Part shown: one piece after another, positions 34,462 through 42,732 of the stretch
Layout of the letters: each line of letters begins with the position of its first letter
Position numbering within the stretch: position 1 is the stretch's first letter
Assembly: GCA_030949985.1 (NCBI GenBank)
Contig: JAUZRX010000060.1
Location: 1-60,329 of the forward strand
Reading direction: 5' to 3'
From: Acidobacteriota bacterium
GTDB taxonomy: Bacteria > Acidobacteriota > Polarisedimenticolia > J045
DNA: 60,329 bases
The notes under the pieces: generated by a model
The model's database searches: none
Seen by the model: the letters and a program-made list of their open reading frames with translations, nothing else
What the model was told of the DNA's origin: nothing
Translations under genes and position numbers: made by a program

Positions 34462-35607
34462 ATGATCACTCCCCTGCGCTGGACGGATGGTGTTCTCGAA
34501 CTGCTCGAGCAGAGGCTCCTGCCCGCGGAAGAGAGCTGGATAAGGTGCTCGAGCGGCCGGGAGGTGGCCGAAGCGATCACCGCGATGGTGGTCCGGGGCG
34601 CACCGGCCATCGGCGTCAGCGCCGCCTTCGGCCTGGCCCTGGACCTGCGCCGGGCCGCGGAGGAAGGGCGTGACCTGGCCGAGGAACTGCCCCGCGCCGC
34701 GGAAAGGCTCAAGCAAGCCCGACCCACGGCGGTCAACCTGGCCTGGGCCGTGGATCGGCTCGCCGGTGTGGCCGAACGCGCCCTGGCCGACGGTCTGCCG
34801 GCGGGAGAAGTCGCTCACCGGATCGAGGAAGAAGCCCGGGCCATCCTCGAGGAGGATGTGCAGGCCAACCGCGAGCTGGGCCGGGCCGGCTCGCTGCTGG
34901 TTCCCGACGGTGCGCGCATTCTCACCCATTGCAACGCCGGGGCCCTGGCCACCGCGGGCTACGGTACGGCCCTCGGCGTGATCCGCGCCGCCGTGGAAGA
35001 GGGTAAGAAGGTCGAAGTCTTCGCCGACGAAACCCGGCCCTACCTGCAGGGCGCCCGGCTGACGGCCTGGGAACTCCAGAAGGACGAGATTCCCGTCACG
35101 GTGATCACCGACAACGCCGCCGGCCACCTGATGGCCCGGGGCGAGATCGACATGGTGATCACCGGCGCCGATCGCATCGCCCTCAACGGCGACACGGCCA
35201 ACAAGATCGGCACCTACACGGTGGCCGTGCTCGCCCGACGCCACGGCCTGCCCTTCTACGTGGCCGCTCCCACTTCCACCATCGACCCCGCCACCGCCGA
35301 CGGCTCACGGATTCCCATCGAGGAGCGCGACGCGGCCGAAGTCCTGGAATACGCCGGCAGGCGCTGCGCCCCGGAAGGAGTCCCGGCCCGCCATCCCGCC
35401 TTCGATGTCACTCCCGCCGAACTGGTCACGGCGATCATCACGGAAAAGGGCGTGGCCCGCGCCCCTTACGCCGTCTCCCTGAGATCCATGCTGGGCCTTG
35501 AAGATCCCGAGGAGGAACGGCAGGCACAGAACGCGGCGGACTTCGACGAGAACGGGGACTCCCAAGCCCCCGGGGGGGCGGCGGAGACGGAGGAAGCGTC
35601 TCCGTGA
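34462..35607 (+). CDS. mtnA: S-methyl-5-thioribose-1-phosphate isomerase
   Basis: The protein has 381 residues. Motifs are [18 protein letters not shown] (~42-59), [20 protein letters not shown] (~155-174; the Cys is catalytic), [18 protein letters not shown] (~190-207) and [20 protein letters not shown] (~234-253; the Asp is catalytic). It isomerises MTR-1-P to MTRu-1-P in methionine salvage. The other salvage genes are not adjacent. ATG 34462 is preferred over ATG 34447 because GGAGGTT lies between them at good spacing. A ~30-residue acidic C-terminal tail exceeds the usual ~350-residue length. TATCAT at 34430 may be the -10. A 7-bp hairpin overlaps the last codons (35583-35603). Confidence 0.94.
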   Translation: MITPLRWTDGVLELLEQRLLPAEESWIRCSSGREVAEAITAMVVRGAPAIGVSAAFGLALDLRRAAEEGRDLAEELPRAAERLKQARPTAVNLAWAVDRLAGVAERALADGLPAGEVAHRIEEEARAILEEDVQANRELGRAGSLLVPDGARILTHCNAGALATAGYGTALGVIRAAVEEGKKVEVFADETRPYLQGARLTAWELQKDEIPVTVITDNAAGHLMARGEIDMVITGADRIALNGDTANKIGTYTVAVLARRHGLPFYVAAPTSTIDPATADGSRIPIEERDAAEVLEYAGRRCAPEGVPARHPAFDVTPAELVTAIITEKGVARAPYAVSLRSMLGLEDPEEERQAQNAADFDENGDSQAPGGAAETEEASP

Positions 35608-35652
35608 ACTCCCGCCCGGGAGCCGCCCGGGGGGACATCGCCGGCGGCCGCG

Positions 35653-36279
35653 TCACCGCGCGGCGTCGGAGCCGCTGAACGCCACCTCGCCGGTGTCGAG
35701 CGAGTAGTGGGCGGCGACGATCAGCAAGCCGTCCTCCCTCGCGGCCCGGGCCAGGACCCGGGAGTCGTCGCGCAACGTCCCGGCCGAATTTTGAACGTTC
35801 CGCCGGACAGCCCGACGGATCCACTCCGCCCGCTCGACGGCACCGGCGACATCGCGTGCGGCGTCCACCGCCGGCCGAATCCGCTCGACGATCGCCCGCA
35901 GGTGGGGCGAGTCCGCGTCTCTGCCGCTCTCCACCACGTCAACGGTCGCCGCCACCGCCCCGCAGCGGGAATGGCCGAGAACCACGATCAGGCGGGTCCC
36001 CAGGCTCTCCACGGCGAACTCCACGCTGCCGAGCACCACGGGATCGATCACGTTGCCCGCCACGCGCACCACGAAGAGATCCCCCAGTCCCTGGTCGAAG
36101 ACGATCTCCGGAGGCACCCGGGAATCGGCGCAGGCCACGACCACGGCCACGGGCTTTTGCCCCGAGACCAGGGCCCGCCGACGGTCCGCGTCCCGCGCGC
36201 CGTGGCGAGCGGCGAGCCCACCCACGAAACGGCGATTGCCCTGTCGAAGCCGATCGAGTGCCTGCCGTGCAACGTCCAT
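35653..36279 (-). CDS. Beta-class carbonic anhydrase
   Basis: The protein has 208 residues. Zinc ligands lie in VACADSRVPPEIVFDQGLGD (Cys ~50, Asp, Arg) and VLGHSRCGAVAA (His ~103, Cys ~106), the beta-CA signature. VRVAGNVIDPVVLGSVEFAV links them. It interconverts CO2 and bicarbonate in the cytoplasm and could supply bicarbonate to the biotin-dependent carboxylases in this region, though no operon link exists. It is convergent with mtnA (45-bp gap). Confidence 0.94.
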   Translation of the reverse strand: MDVARQALDRLRQGNRRFVGGLAARHGARDADRRRALVSGQKPVAVVVACADSRVPPEIVFDQGLGDLFVVRVAGNVIDPVVLGSVEFAVESLGTRLIVVLGHSRCGAVAATVDVVESGRDADSPHLRAIVERIRPAVDAARDVAGAVERAEWIRRAVRRNVQNSAGTLRDDSRVLARAAREDGLLIVAAHYSLDTGEVAFSGSDAAR

Positions 36280-36344
36280 GATTCAGGTCCGGGAGTCGAG
36301 GATCGCCATCCTACCGACCCACCCGACCGCGGGCCAGTCCGCCG

Positions 36345-37619
36345 TCAACGCCGGCCGCGGGAACGGCCGCCGGAAGACCGGGAGCGGCCTCCCCACCGCT
36401 TGCGCCCGGAAGACGACGCGCCGTGCTTCCCCTTCCCCGAAAAACGCCGCGCAGCCGCGGGCCTCTCGACCGCATCGGCCTCGAAGCCGTCGATCTGCCG
36501 GCGCGGAATCGGCGCGCCGATCATCCGCTCGGTGGCGCGCACCCAACCGTGGTCGCTACCCGTGACGAAAGTGCAGGCCACACCGCTGCACTCGGAACGA
36601 CCGGTACGGCCGATGCGGTGGGTGTAGGCCTCGGGAGTGCTGGGCACGTCGAAGTTGATCACGTGGGAGACACGGCTGACATCGATGCCGCGGGCCGCGA
36701 TGTCGGTCGCCACCAGCACATCGTAACGGCGGGAGCGGAAGCCGCGCATGGCCCGGTCCCGCTGGGCCTGGGAGAGATTCCCCTGCAAACCCACGGCCCG
36801 GTGCCCGGCCTTGGTGAGCTGCTCGGCCAGGCGGCGCGCCCGATGCTTGGTGCGGGTGAAGACGATGGCCGACCGGCACTCCTCGGTAGCGAGAACGTGC
36901 TCGAGAAGAGCCCGCTTGCGCTCCTCGGAGACCAGCACCAGGGCATGGTCGATGGTAGACGCCGGGGAGGCGTCGGCCAGTTCCACCACGTGGGGCTTTT
37001 TCAGCAGGTTGTTCGCCAGCGAGCGCACCTCCCGCGGCATGGTGGCCGAAAAGAGCAGGTTCTGGCGGTGGGGCGGCAACGCCTTGAGGATCCGTCGAAT
37101 GTCGGGAAGAAAACCCATGTCGAACATGTGGTCGGCCTCGTCGAGAACGACGGTTTCGATCTTCTCCAGGCGTAAAACGCCCTGCCCGAGCAGGTCGAGC
37201 ACCCGGCCCGGACAGCCCACGACGATCTCCGGCGACTGCCGCAGGGCGTTGATCTGGCCGCGAACCGGAACGCCACCGTAGATCGTGATCATCTTCAACC
37301 GGGTGAACTTGGAGAGCAGGCGGATCTCGGCGGCGATCTGGGTCGCCAGCTCCCGGGTGGGGGCCAGGACCAGGATCCTCGGTCCCCGGCCGCGCACGTC
37401 GAGCAGCCGCTGAAGCAGCGGCAGGGCAAAGGCCGCGGTCTTGCCGGTGCCGGTCTGGGCCAGGCCCAGCACGTCCCGGCCGGCGAGGCCCGCCGGGATG
37501 GTTTCGTCCTGGATCGGACGCGGGGTATCGAAGCCGGCGGCCCGAACACCGCGCATGAGGAGATCGTGCAGCCCGAACCGGTCGAAGCCGGTGGGCTCGA
37601 GGGAAGCTAGTGTCGACAT
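36345..37619 (-). CDS. DEAD-box ATP-dependent RNA helicase (RhlE-like)
   Basis: The protein has 424 residues with the complete motif set: Q motif (FDTPRPIQDETIP), I AQTGTGKT, Ia PTRELA, GG, II DEAD, III SAT, IV IVFTRTK, V ATDIAARGID and VI HRIGRTGR. The C-terminal ~50 residues are Arg/Ser/Gly-rich (SSSGRKRWGGRSRSSGGRSR), an RNA-binding tail. It remodels RNA, for example in ribosome assembly or decay. ATG 37619 fits the domain start; the frame upstream is leader. The ~260-bp gap before it holds its promoter and a long 5' leader, as is common for cold-induced helicases. Such regulation is not shown here. Confidence 0.95.
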   Translation of the reverse strand: MSTLASLEPTGFDRFGLHDLLMRGVRAAGFDTPRPIQDETIPAGLAGRDVLGLAQTGTGKTAAFALPLLQRLLDVRGRGPRILVLAPTRELATQIAAEIRLLSKFTRLKMITIYGGVPVRGQINALRQSPEIVVGCPGRVLDLLGQGVLRLEKIETVVLDEADHMFDMGFLPDIRRILKALPPHRQNLLFSATMPREVRSLANNLLKKPHVVELADASPASTIDHALVLVSEERKRALLEHVLATEECRSAIVFTRTKHRARRLAEQLTKAGHRAVGLQGNLSQAQRDRAMRGFRSRRYDVLVATDIAARGIDVSRVSHVINFDVPSTPEAYTHRIGRTGRSECSGVACTFVTGSDHGWVRATERMIGAPIPRRQIDGFEADAVERPAAARRFSGKGKHGASSSGRKRWGGRSRSSGGRSRGRR

Positions 37620-37835
37620 GAAGTAGTTTTTCTCCGCTGGACTCGTGCAGGCATCGGCCTGTACGGCGCAGCCGTACGTTTCCGACCCACACAACAGCAA
37701 AGGGCAAGAGAGATGGATAGCGGCGTGATCTCGGGGGAGGTGAAGCGAGAGACCCTGTTGTTCGCCGCGGTCGGGCGGGGACCCGATCACAGGACCAAGC
37801 TACGCTGTCATTCGGTCCGGCGCAACCCGGATCCG

Positions 37836-37866
37836 AAAAGACTCCGCCCCCCCCGGCAGCGGAGTC
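37836..37866 (-). terminator. Rho-independent terminator of the kinase operon
   Basis: On the minus strand GACTCCGC and GCGGAGTC form an 8-bp stem with an 11-nt loop, followed by TTTT (37839-37836). It sits 13 bp beyond the kinase stop codon. Confidence 0.75.
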
Positions 37867-37878
37867 GCCGGATGCGGG

Positions 37879-39873
37879 TCAGGAAGAAGTCGGCTCGGTG
37901 ACCGAGATCTCGGCCAGAGCATTGAGAATCGCGTTGAGCTCCCGCAGCAGCGCCTCGGCGCTTTCGAATCGACGGGCCGGAGACTTGTCCGTCATCCGGC
38001 GAACCATGGCCTCGACCCGGGGTGGGATGACCGCCTCCCCGGGCAGAGCCGGCAGCGGAGCGCGACGGTGCTGGTCGAGAATCTCGAGGGGACTGCCGCC
38101 GGTGAAGGGCAGCCGACCGGCAAGCATGCGGTAGGCGATGATCCCCAGGCTGTAGAGATCCGAGCGTCCGTCCACCCTGGCCGGATCGAAGCTCTCCGGG
38201 GCCGCATAGTTGGGTGTGCCGAGAAAGGAGTGGCTCGCCGTCAGGTTGGAACCGTCGAGAACCCTGGCGATGCCGTAGTCCATCACCTTGACGCCCCCCC
38301 CGGTCAGGCACATCACGTTCTCGGGCTTGAGGTCGCGGTGTACGACGCCCTTGAGGTGAGCGTAGTCCAGGGCCAGGGCGATGCCCCTGAGGATATCCAG
38401 CGCCTCCCGCAACTCGAGCCTGCCGACCCGCGCGATGCGCGCTTCGAGGGTCTCGCCGCGCAGCAGCTCCATCGCGATGAAGGGAACACCCTGCTGCTCA
38501 CCCGCCTCGAAGATGCGCACGATGTTGGGGTGATGCAGGGTCGCCCCCAGGCCTCCTTCCCGCAGAAAACGCGCGACGAACTCTTGCTCTTCGAGCAGGT
38601 GGGCATAGGGGATCTTGAGCGCCATCTCGCGCTCGTCGCCCACGCGTCGGGCACGGTAGGTCGAGGCCATCCCGCCCCGACCGAGCAAGGCCATGATCCG
38701 GTAGGGCCCGAACTGCGAGCCTTCGCCGGCCTGCGCCTGCCCGGGTCCGGCAAACGTGGGGGTCAGACCGGTGTGGGGCATGTCCCGGGTTTCCATCGCC
38801 AGACGCGCCGGCGGATCCGGCTCGCCCCCCCGACGCGCCGCCAGCAAGCGGCGCAACGCCACGATCCCCAGCACGCAAAGCACGCCGACCACCACCAGCA
38901 AGAGGACCGTGAACGGACCCGGACCCCGGGGCGCCGACACCCGGGAGGAAGATGAGCGGTGGGCCGGCGGGGCCGGAGGCGCGCTCCCGCGGGAGGCGGG
39001 CTCACGGGGCGTCGCGGCCGGTCGCGGATCCCGCCCGGCGACTTCCCGCTTTTCCGCGACCACCGGCCGCGGGGCGGGACGGGCCTCCGCGACCGGGGCC
39101 GGGTCCTTCCCGGAAGGTGCCGCCGAAGGTGACGACGCGGACGCATCCACCGCCCGCGGTGCGGGAGGAACCGGTGGAGGCGGCGCCTGGGGCTCGAGTT
39201 CGAAGCGCAGGCTCAGCCGCTCACCCGCCCCCGCCTCGATCTGTCTGCGGGCCGCCAGAAAACCCTCCTGGCGAATCTCGAGGCGATGCATGCCGGGGGC
39301 AACGGGGAGTTCCACCGGCGTCATGCCCAGCAACCGGCCGTCGACGAAGACGTCGGCCCCCGGAGGGATGGATTCGAGAGCCAGGAGGGTCGGCTCCGGT
39401 TCGCTCGGCGCCGGGCGGGGGGGAGCCGGAGGTGGAACGGACGGAACCCGGGTCACCGCCCGCAGGGAAGACCGATCGCGGCGCCTCCGGGACTCGGCCA
39501 ACCTGCGCTCGACAGGCTCGAGGACGCGGGCCGGGGACACGCCGGCCTGACGGGAACGACGCAGGTGTTCGGCGGCTTCCTCGATCAGGCCGAGTTCCAG
39601 CTCGGCCCGGGCCAGGTGCAGGTAGGGGTCGTAATGCTCGAGAAAATTGAGCCCGTAGGTACGGACCCGGCGGGCGGGCTCGGGTCGCTTGTGGGCCGCC
39701 TCGAGGAAGGCCTGCCGGGCTTCCTCCCAGCGACCGGCACGTTCATCGGCCAGACCCCGACGGTAGGCATCGTGGAAGGTGGCCGCGGCGAAACCGACCG
39801 CCAGCACGCCGAGCGCCGACAGCACGCCCAGGATCCGGAGCGTCCCGGGGGGCCGGCCGCGCCACTCAGTCAT
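37879..39873 (-). CDS. Transmembrane Ser/Thr protein kinase with periplasmic TPR and PEGA domains
   Basis: The protein has 664 residues. TM1 (LGVLSALGVLAVGFAAATF, ~15-33) is followed by a TPR-like helical region (ERAGRWEEARQAFLEA, AELELGLIEEAAEHLRRSRQ). A PEGA domain follows (IPPGADVFVDGRLLGMTPVE, ~165-185), then a Pro-rich linker and TM2 (FTVLLLVVVGVLCVLGIVAL, ~320-340). The kinase domain (~388-664) has LLGRGGMASTYRA, ALKIP, HRDLKPENVM and DYG in place of DFG, then APE. Most bacterial receptor kinases have the kinase at the N-terminus; here the order is reversed and the sensory part is periplasmic. It overlaps the outer-membrane protein gene by 8 bp, so the two may act together. Confidence 0.93.
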   Translation of the reverse strand: MTEWRGRPPGTLRILGVLSALGVLAVGFAAATFHDAYRRGLADERAGRWEEARQAFLEAAHKRPEPARRVRTYGLNFLEHYDPYLHLARAELELGLIEEAAEHLRRSRQAGVSPARVLEPVERRLAESRRRRDRSSLRAVTRVPSVPPPAPPRPAPSEPEPTLLALESIPPGADVFVDGRLLGMTPVELPVAPGMHRLEIRQEGFLAARRQIEAGAGERLSLRFELEPQAPPPPVPPAPRAVDASASSPSAAPSGKDPAPVAEARPAPRPVVAEKREVAGRDPRPAATPREPASRGSAPPAPPAHRSSSSRVSAPRGPGPFTVLLLVVVGVLCVLGIVALRRLLAARRGGEPDPPARLAMETRDMPHTGLTPTFAGPGQAQAGEGSQFGPYRIMALLGRGGMASTYRARRVGDEREMALKIPYAHLLEEQEFVARFLREGGLGATLHHPNIVRIFEAGEQQGVPFIAMELLRGETLEARIARVGRLELREALDILRGIALALDYAHLKGVVHRDLKPENVMCLTGGGVKVMDYGIARVLDGSNLTASHSFLGTPNYAAPESFDPARVDGRSDLYSLGIIAYRMLAGRLPFTGGSPLEILDQHRRAPLPALPGEAVIPPRVEAMVRRMTDKSPARRFESAEALLRELNAILNALAEISVTEPTSS

Positions 39874-41317
39874 CGTCCCCGGGGCCCACGAAGATCCGGC
39901 GCAGGATCCGTGAAAGCCGGCTTCCCTCGGGAATCTGGACGATCAACGAGGCGATGATCGTCGTCTCGGTCTTCTCCAGGTTGCCGAAGGAATTGAACAC
40001 CAGGCTCTGGGTATCCAGGCTGGCGGGCATGAAAAAGCGGCTGACTTCGGCATCGGCGCGGGTGCGGGAAAGGGTCAGATCGGCGGCCACGGTTCTCCAT
40101 TTGATTCCGGCGCCCACCGAAAAGCCTCGCCGCACGAGCCGCTCCCGGGTCACCAGGTCGCGAGTCGGATAGGGTTCGCGGAAGACGCCGGCCCGGACCG
40201 GCACCACCGCGTTGCCGATGAAGAACAGGTACTCGCTGCCGATGCGCCAGTCGGAGCTGACCCCGCTGGTGGTTTGTCCGGCGCTGAGCAGGTCGAAGAA
40301 GCCGACCTGCACCTTGTCGCCGGGGTCGAAGGTGAACTCCTGCCAGTCGGTCCGCCCCCAGTCCAGCGCCATCAGCCAGCGCTCGGAGAGCTGCAGGCTG
40401 ACTCCCACGTTCAGCGAGCTGGGCCAGTGCAGACTGGTGTCGATCGGCGGCAGCGAGGTCAGGCTCAGCGGCACGTTGCTGTCCGTGTCACCGGAGAACG
40501 AGTACGCGGCGTCGAAACTGCGCCGGTAGCGCACGCCGACGCGGAAGTGCGGATAGCGCAACAGGATTCCCAGGTCGATGTTCCGGGCCCGCAGGCGGGA
40601 AGCCTGGGTGTAGGCGAAGAAAAACTCGTCGGTGGGAGCACCGATCAACGCTCGGGCGTTGAAGCTGGTGAAGTCCCACTGACCGTCCCAGCTGTTGTAG
40701 GCGGCCCCGACCAGGGTCCGGTCGGTCAGCTCCACGGCCAGAGACACCGTGCGGGCCTTGATCGACCCGGCCTGCTGGCTGCTCTGCACGATGGACGCCA
40801 GGCGGGCCGAACCATCCGCCTGGTCACCAAAGAATGTGAACACGGCGTCATAGTCGAAATTCACCATGCGCTGCTCGGAGATCTGCACGGCCCAGTGCTT
40901 CCCGGCCATCCGGAAGGGCAGCGTGGCGGAAACGAAGTTCAAACCGTCACGACCAAAGGTGTCGGAAGAGTCCGTCAACCGCAGGGGCGGCGTCTCGCCA
41001 AAGGAAACGAAGCCCGTGTAGCGATCTTCCAGCCGCTGGCTGGAATAGACGACAGAGATCTCCGGAAGCCGAAGTTGAGCCAGGCCGGCAGGATTGAAAG
41101 AAGCCGCGGTCGCGTCGTCGGCCACGGCGGTAAACGCCCCGCCCATCCCCGCCGCCCGGGCCCCGGCTCCGCGGAGCGTAAACGACGCCCGGGCCTGTTC
41201 GGCGATGATCACGCCAAAGGGCACACGGGGTTCCTCGACGACCTGGGGCGGCTCGGCGGCGGCCCGGGTCAGGACGATCCCGGCGAAAACCAGGGCTGCG
41301 GGCAGCACGCGAGACAT
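39866..41317 (-). CDS. FadL/PorV-like outer-membrane beta-barrel protein
   Basis: The protein has 483 residues. A signal peptide (VLPAALVFAGIVLTRAAA) is followed by the FadL/OmpP1-family N-terminal motif GARAAGMGGAFTAVADDATA and FNPAGLAQL (the NPAG signature). Alternating aromatic beta strands run to the C-terminus. It is probably a hydrophobic-compound channel or a PorV-type barrel; the substrate is unknown. ATG 41317 has GGGAGGAAAG just upstream, so the longer 41344 start is rejected. It is the first gene of a two-gene unit with the receptor kinase. Confidence 0.85.
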   Translation of the reverse strand: MSRVLPAALVFAGIVLTRAAAEPPQVVEEPRVPFGVIIAEQARASFTLRGAGARAAGMGGAFTAVADDATAASFNPAGLAQLRLPEISVVYSSQRLEDRYTGFVSFGETPPLRLTDSSDTFGRDGLNFVSATLPFRMAGKHWAVQISEQRMVNFDYDAVFTFFGDQADGSARLASIVQSSQQAGSIKARTVSLAVELTDRTLVGAAYNSWDGQWDFTSFNARALIGAPTDEFFFAYTQASRLRARNIDLGILLRYPHFRVGVRYRRSFDAAYSFSGDTDSNVPLSLTSLPPIDTSLHWPSSLNVGVSLQLSERWLMALDWGRTDWQEFTFDPGDKVQVGFFDLLSAGQTTSGVSSDWRIGSEYLFFIGNAVVPVRAGVFREPYPTRDLVTRERLVRRGFSVGAGIKWRTVAADLTLSRTRADAEVSRFFMPASLDTQSLVFNSFGNLEKTETTIIASLIVQIPEGSRLSRILRRIFVGPGDDD

Positions 41318-41331
41318 CTTTCCTCCCGGAG

Positions 41332-41352
41332 GCCACCTCTCCACGAGGTGGC
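41332..41352. repeat. Inverted repeat in the leader of the outer-membrane protein gene
   Basis: GCCACCTC and GAGGTGGC form a perfect 8-bp stem with 5-nt loop TCCAC, about 15 bp before the SD. It could end transcription from the upstream flavoprotein gene or act in the mRNA leader. No T run follows. Confidence 0.45.
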
Positions 41353-41399
41353 GCTACGAGGGCCAAACTATGTCCCGCAAGCGAAAAAGGCCCGCCCGG

Positions 41400-42626
41400 T
41401 CAGCGCACGGCCAGAGCGCGCAGCCAGGGCCAGGGGCCGCGCACCGCACGCGGCGGAGCGACTCCCCCGGTGCGCTCGACCAGCAGATCCACCAGGGCCG
41501 GCCGGCGGGCCAGCAGGGTGAGCACCGCACGCGCCAGCCAGGGATGGGCCACCCCCCGCTGCAATCCCCGGGCCTGGCGCAGGCGAAAGCCGATCTCCTT
41601 CCGGCGGAGATGCGGATAGGCCGCCAGCTCCCGGGGACCCGGCACTTCCACCTCGGCCAGGGCACGCACCAGTTCCCCCGCCAGAATCTCCGCCCCCCGC
41701 AGGGCGAAGGAGATGCCCTCGCCGGTCATGGGGTCCACGTAGCCGCAGGCGTCCCCCACAAGGGCCGCACCGGGGACGACCTGCCGGGTGGTGCTGAAGG
41801 CCAGCGGCCCGATGGCCCGCACCGGTTCCACCCGGCGGGCCCGCGCCAGGCGGGGCCCCAGGGAGGGATGATCCGCCGCCCGGGAGTCCAAGATCGAGTC
41901 GAGATCACTTCCCTGCAGCGACCGGCTGGCCATGACGAGGTTCAGCGTGAAAAGTCCCTGGTCGACGCTGCAACCGGCGAAGTATCCGCTATCGAAGAGA
42001 TGCACCTCGCCGGTGTCGAGGGGCGGTACACCCTCGTAGCGAGCCACCAGGGCATGGCGCCGGAGCCACCGTGTGGGCCGGGCGAGTCCCAGGTCCCGAA
42101 CCACGCGCGAGCGAACCCCATCGGCGCCCACCGTGAACCGCGCTCTGAATTCGACTTCCCGCCCGCTGCGATCGGTACCCGCCGCACCGACCACGCGCCC
42201 CCGCCCGTCCCGCAGAAGGTGGCCGATGCGCACGCCTTCGGCGAACTCCACCCCTCGCCGGGCCCGGGCCCGGTCGAGCAGAATCCGGTCGAAGACCTCC
42301 CTCCGCAGACCCAGGCCCCAGTGGTCCCCGCCACTCCCCCGGGCCACCCTCCCGTAGCAACCGTGGGCCCGTTGCCCCCAGCCGAAAAGCCGCATGCCCT
42401 CCACGCGGTGGGCTCCGGCGTCGAGCAGCGGCTCGAGGGCTCCCAGGTCATCGAGTATCGGCAGGCATTCGGGACTGATGAACTCGCCGCAGGGCTTGAA
42501 GCGGGGAAAAACAGCGCGATCGACAAGCCGGACCCGGCAACCCGCCCGAGCCAGTCGCAGGGCCAGACTCGACCCCGCAGGGCCGGCACCGACAATCAGC
42601 ACGTCGACCGCTTCACCCCGAGTCAT
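41400..42626 (-). CDS. FAD-dependent oxidoreductase, geranylgeranyl-reductase family
   Basis: The protein has 408 residues. The FAD motif is VLIVGAGPAGSSLALRLARA (~8-27), then FPRFKPCGEFISPECLPIL (~41-59), VGADGVRSRVV (~157) and GDACGYVDPMTGEGISFAL (~281-299). The CGEF...SPE pattern and GD.CG.VDP.TGEGI are typical of flavoproteins that hydroxylate or reduce lipids next to type III polyketide synthases. Two genes upstream on the opposite strand is such a synthase. The likely role is tailoring of a phenolic, pyrone or isoprenoid lipid. ATG 42626 follows GGGAGGAAACC. It lies 106 bp after the MMPL gene and is probably co-transcribed with it. Confidence 0.85.
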   Translation of the reverse strand: MTRGEAVDVLIVGAGPAGSSLALRLARAGCRVRLVDRAVFPRFKPCGEFISPECLPILDDLGALEPLLDAGAHRVEGMRLFGWGQRAHGCYGRVARGSGGDHWGLGLRREVFDRILLDRARARRGVEFAEGVRIGHLLRDGRGRVVGAAGTDRSGREVEFRARFTVGADGVRSRVVRDLGLARPTRWLRRHALVARYEGVPPLDTGEVHLFDSGYFAGCSVDQGLFTLNLVMASRSLQGSDLDSILDSRAADHPSLGPRLARARRVEPVRAIGPLAFSTTRQVVPGAALVGDACGYVDPMTGEGISFALRGAEILAGELVRALAEVEVPGPRELAAYPHLRRKEIGFRLRQARGLQRGVAHPWLARAVLTLLARRPALVDLLVERTGGVAPPRAVRGPWPWLRALAVR

Positions 42627-42732
42627 CGGTTTCCTCCCGTACGCCGCACCTGGGATCATACCCATCATGAGCCCCAACTCCCACGGCACGGTAGGGTTCT
42701 CCCGGCACCGGGGCTGAACCGACCCGCGCCGG

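Noticed and set aside
38952-39650. Plus-strand frame opposite the Ser/Thr kinase linker
   Set aside because: Arg/Pro/Gly-rich shadow of the kinase's Pro-rich linker.
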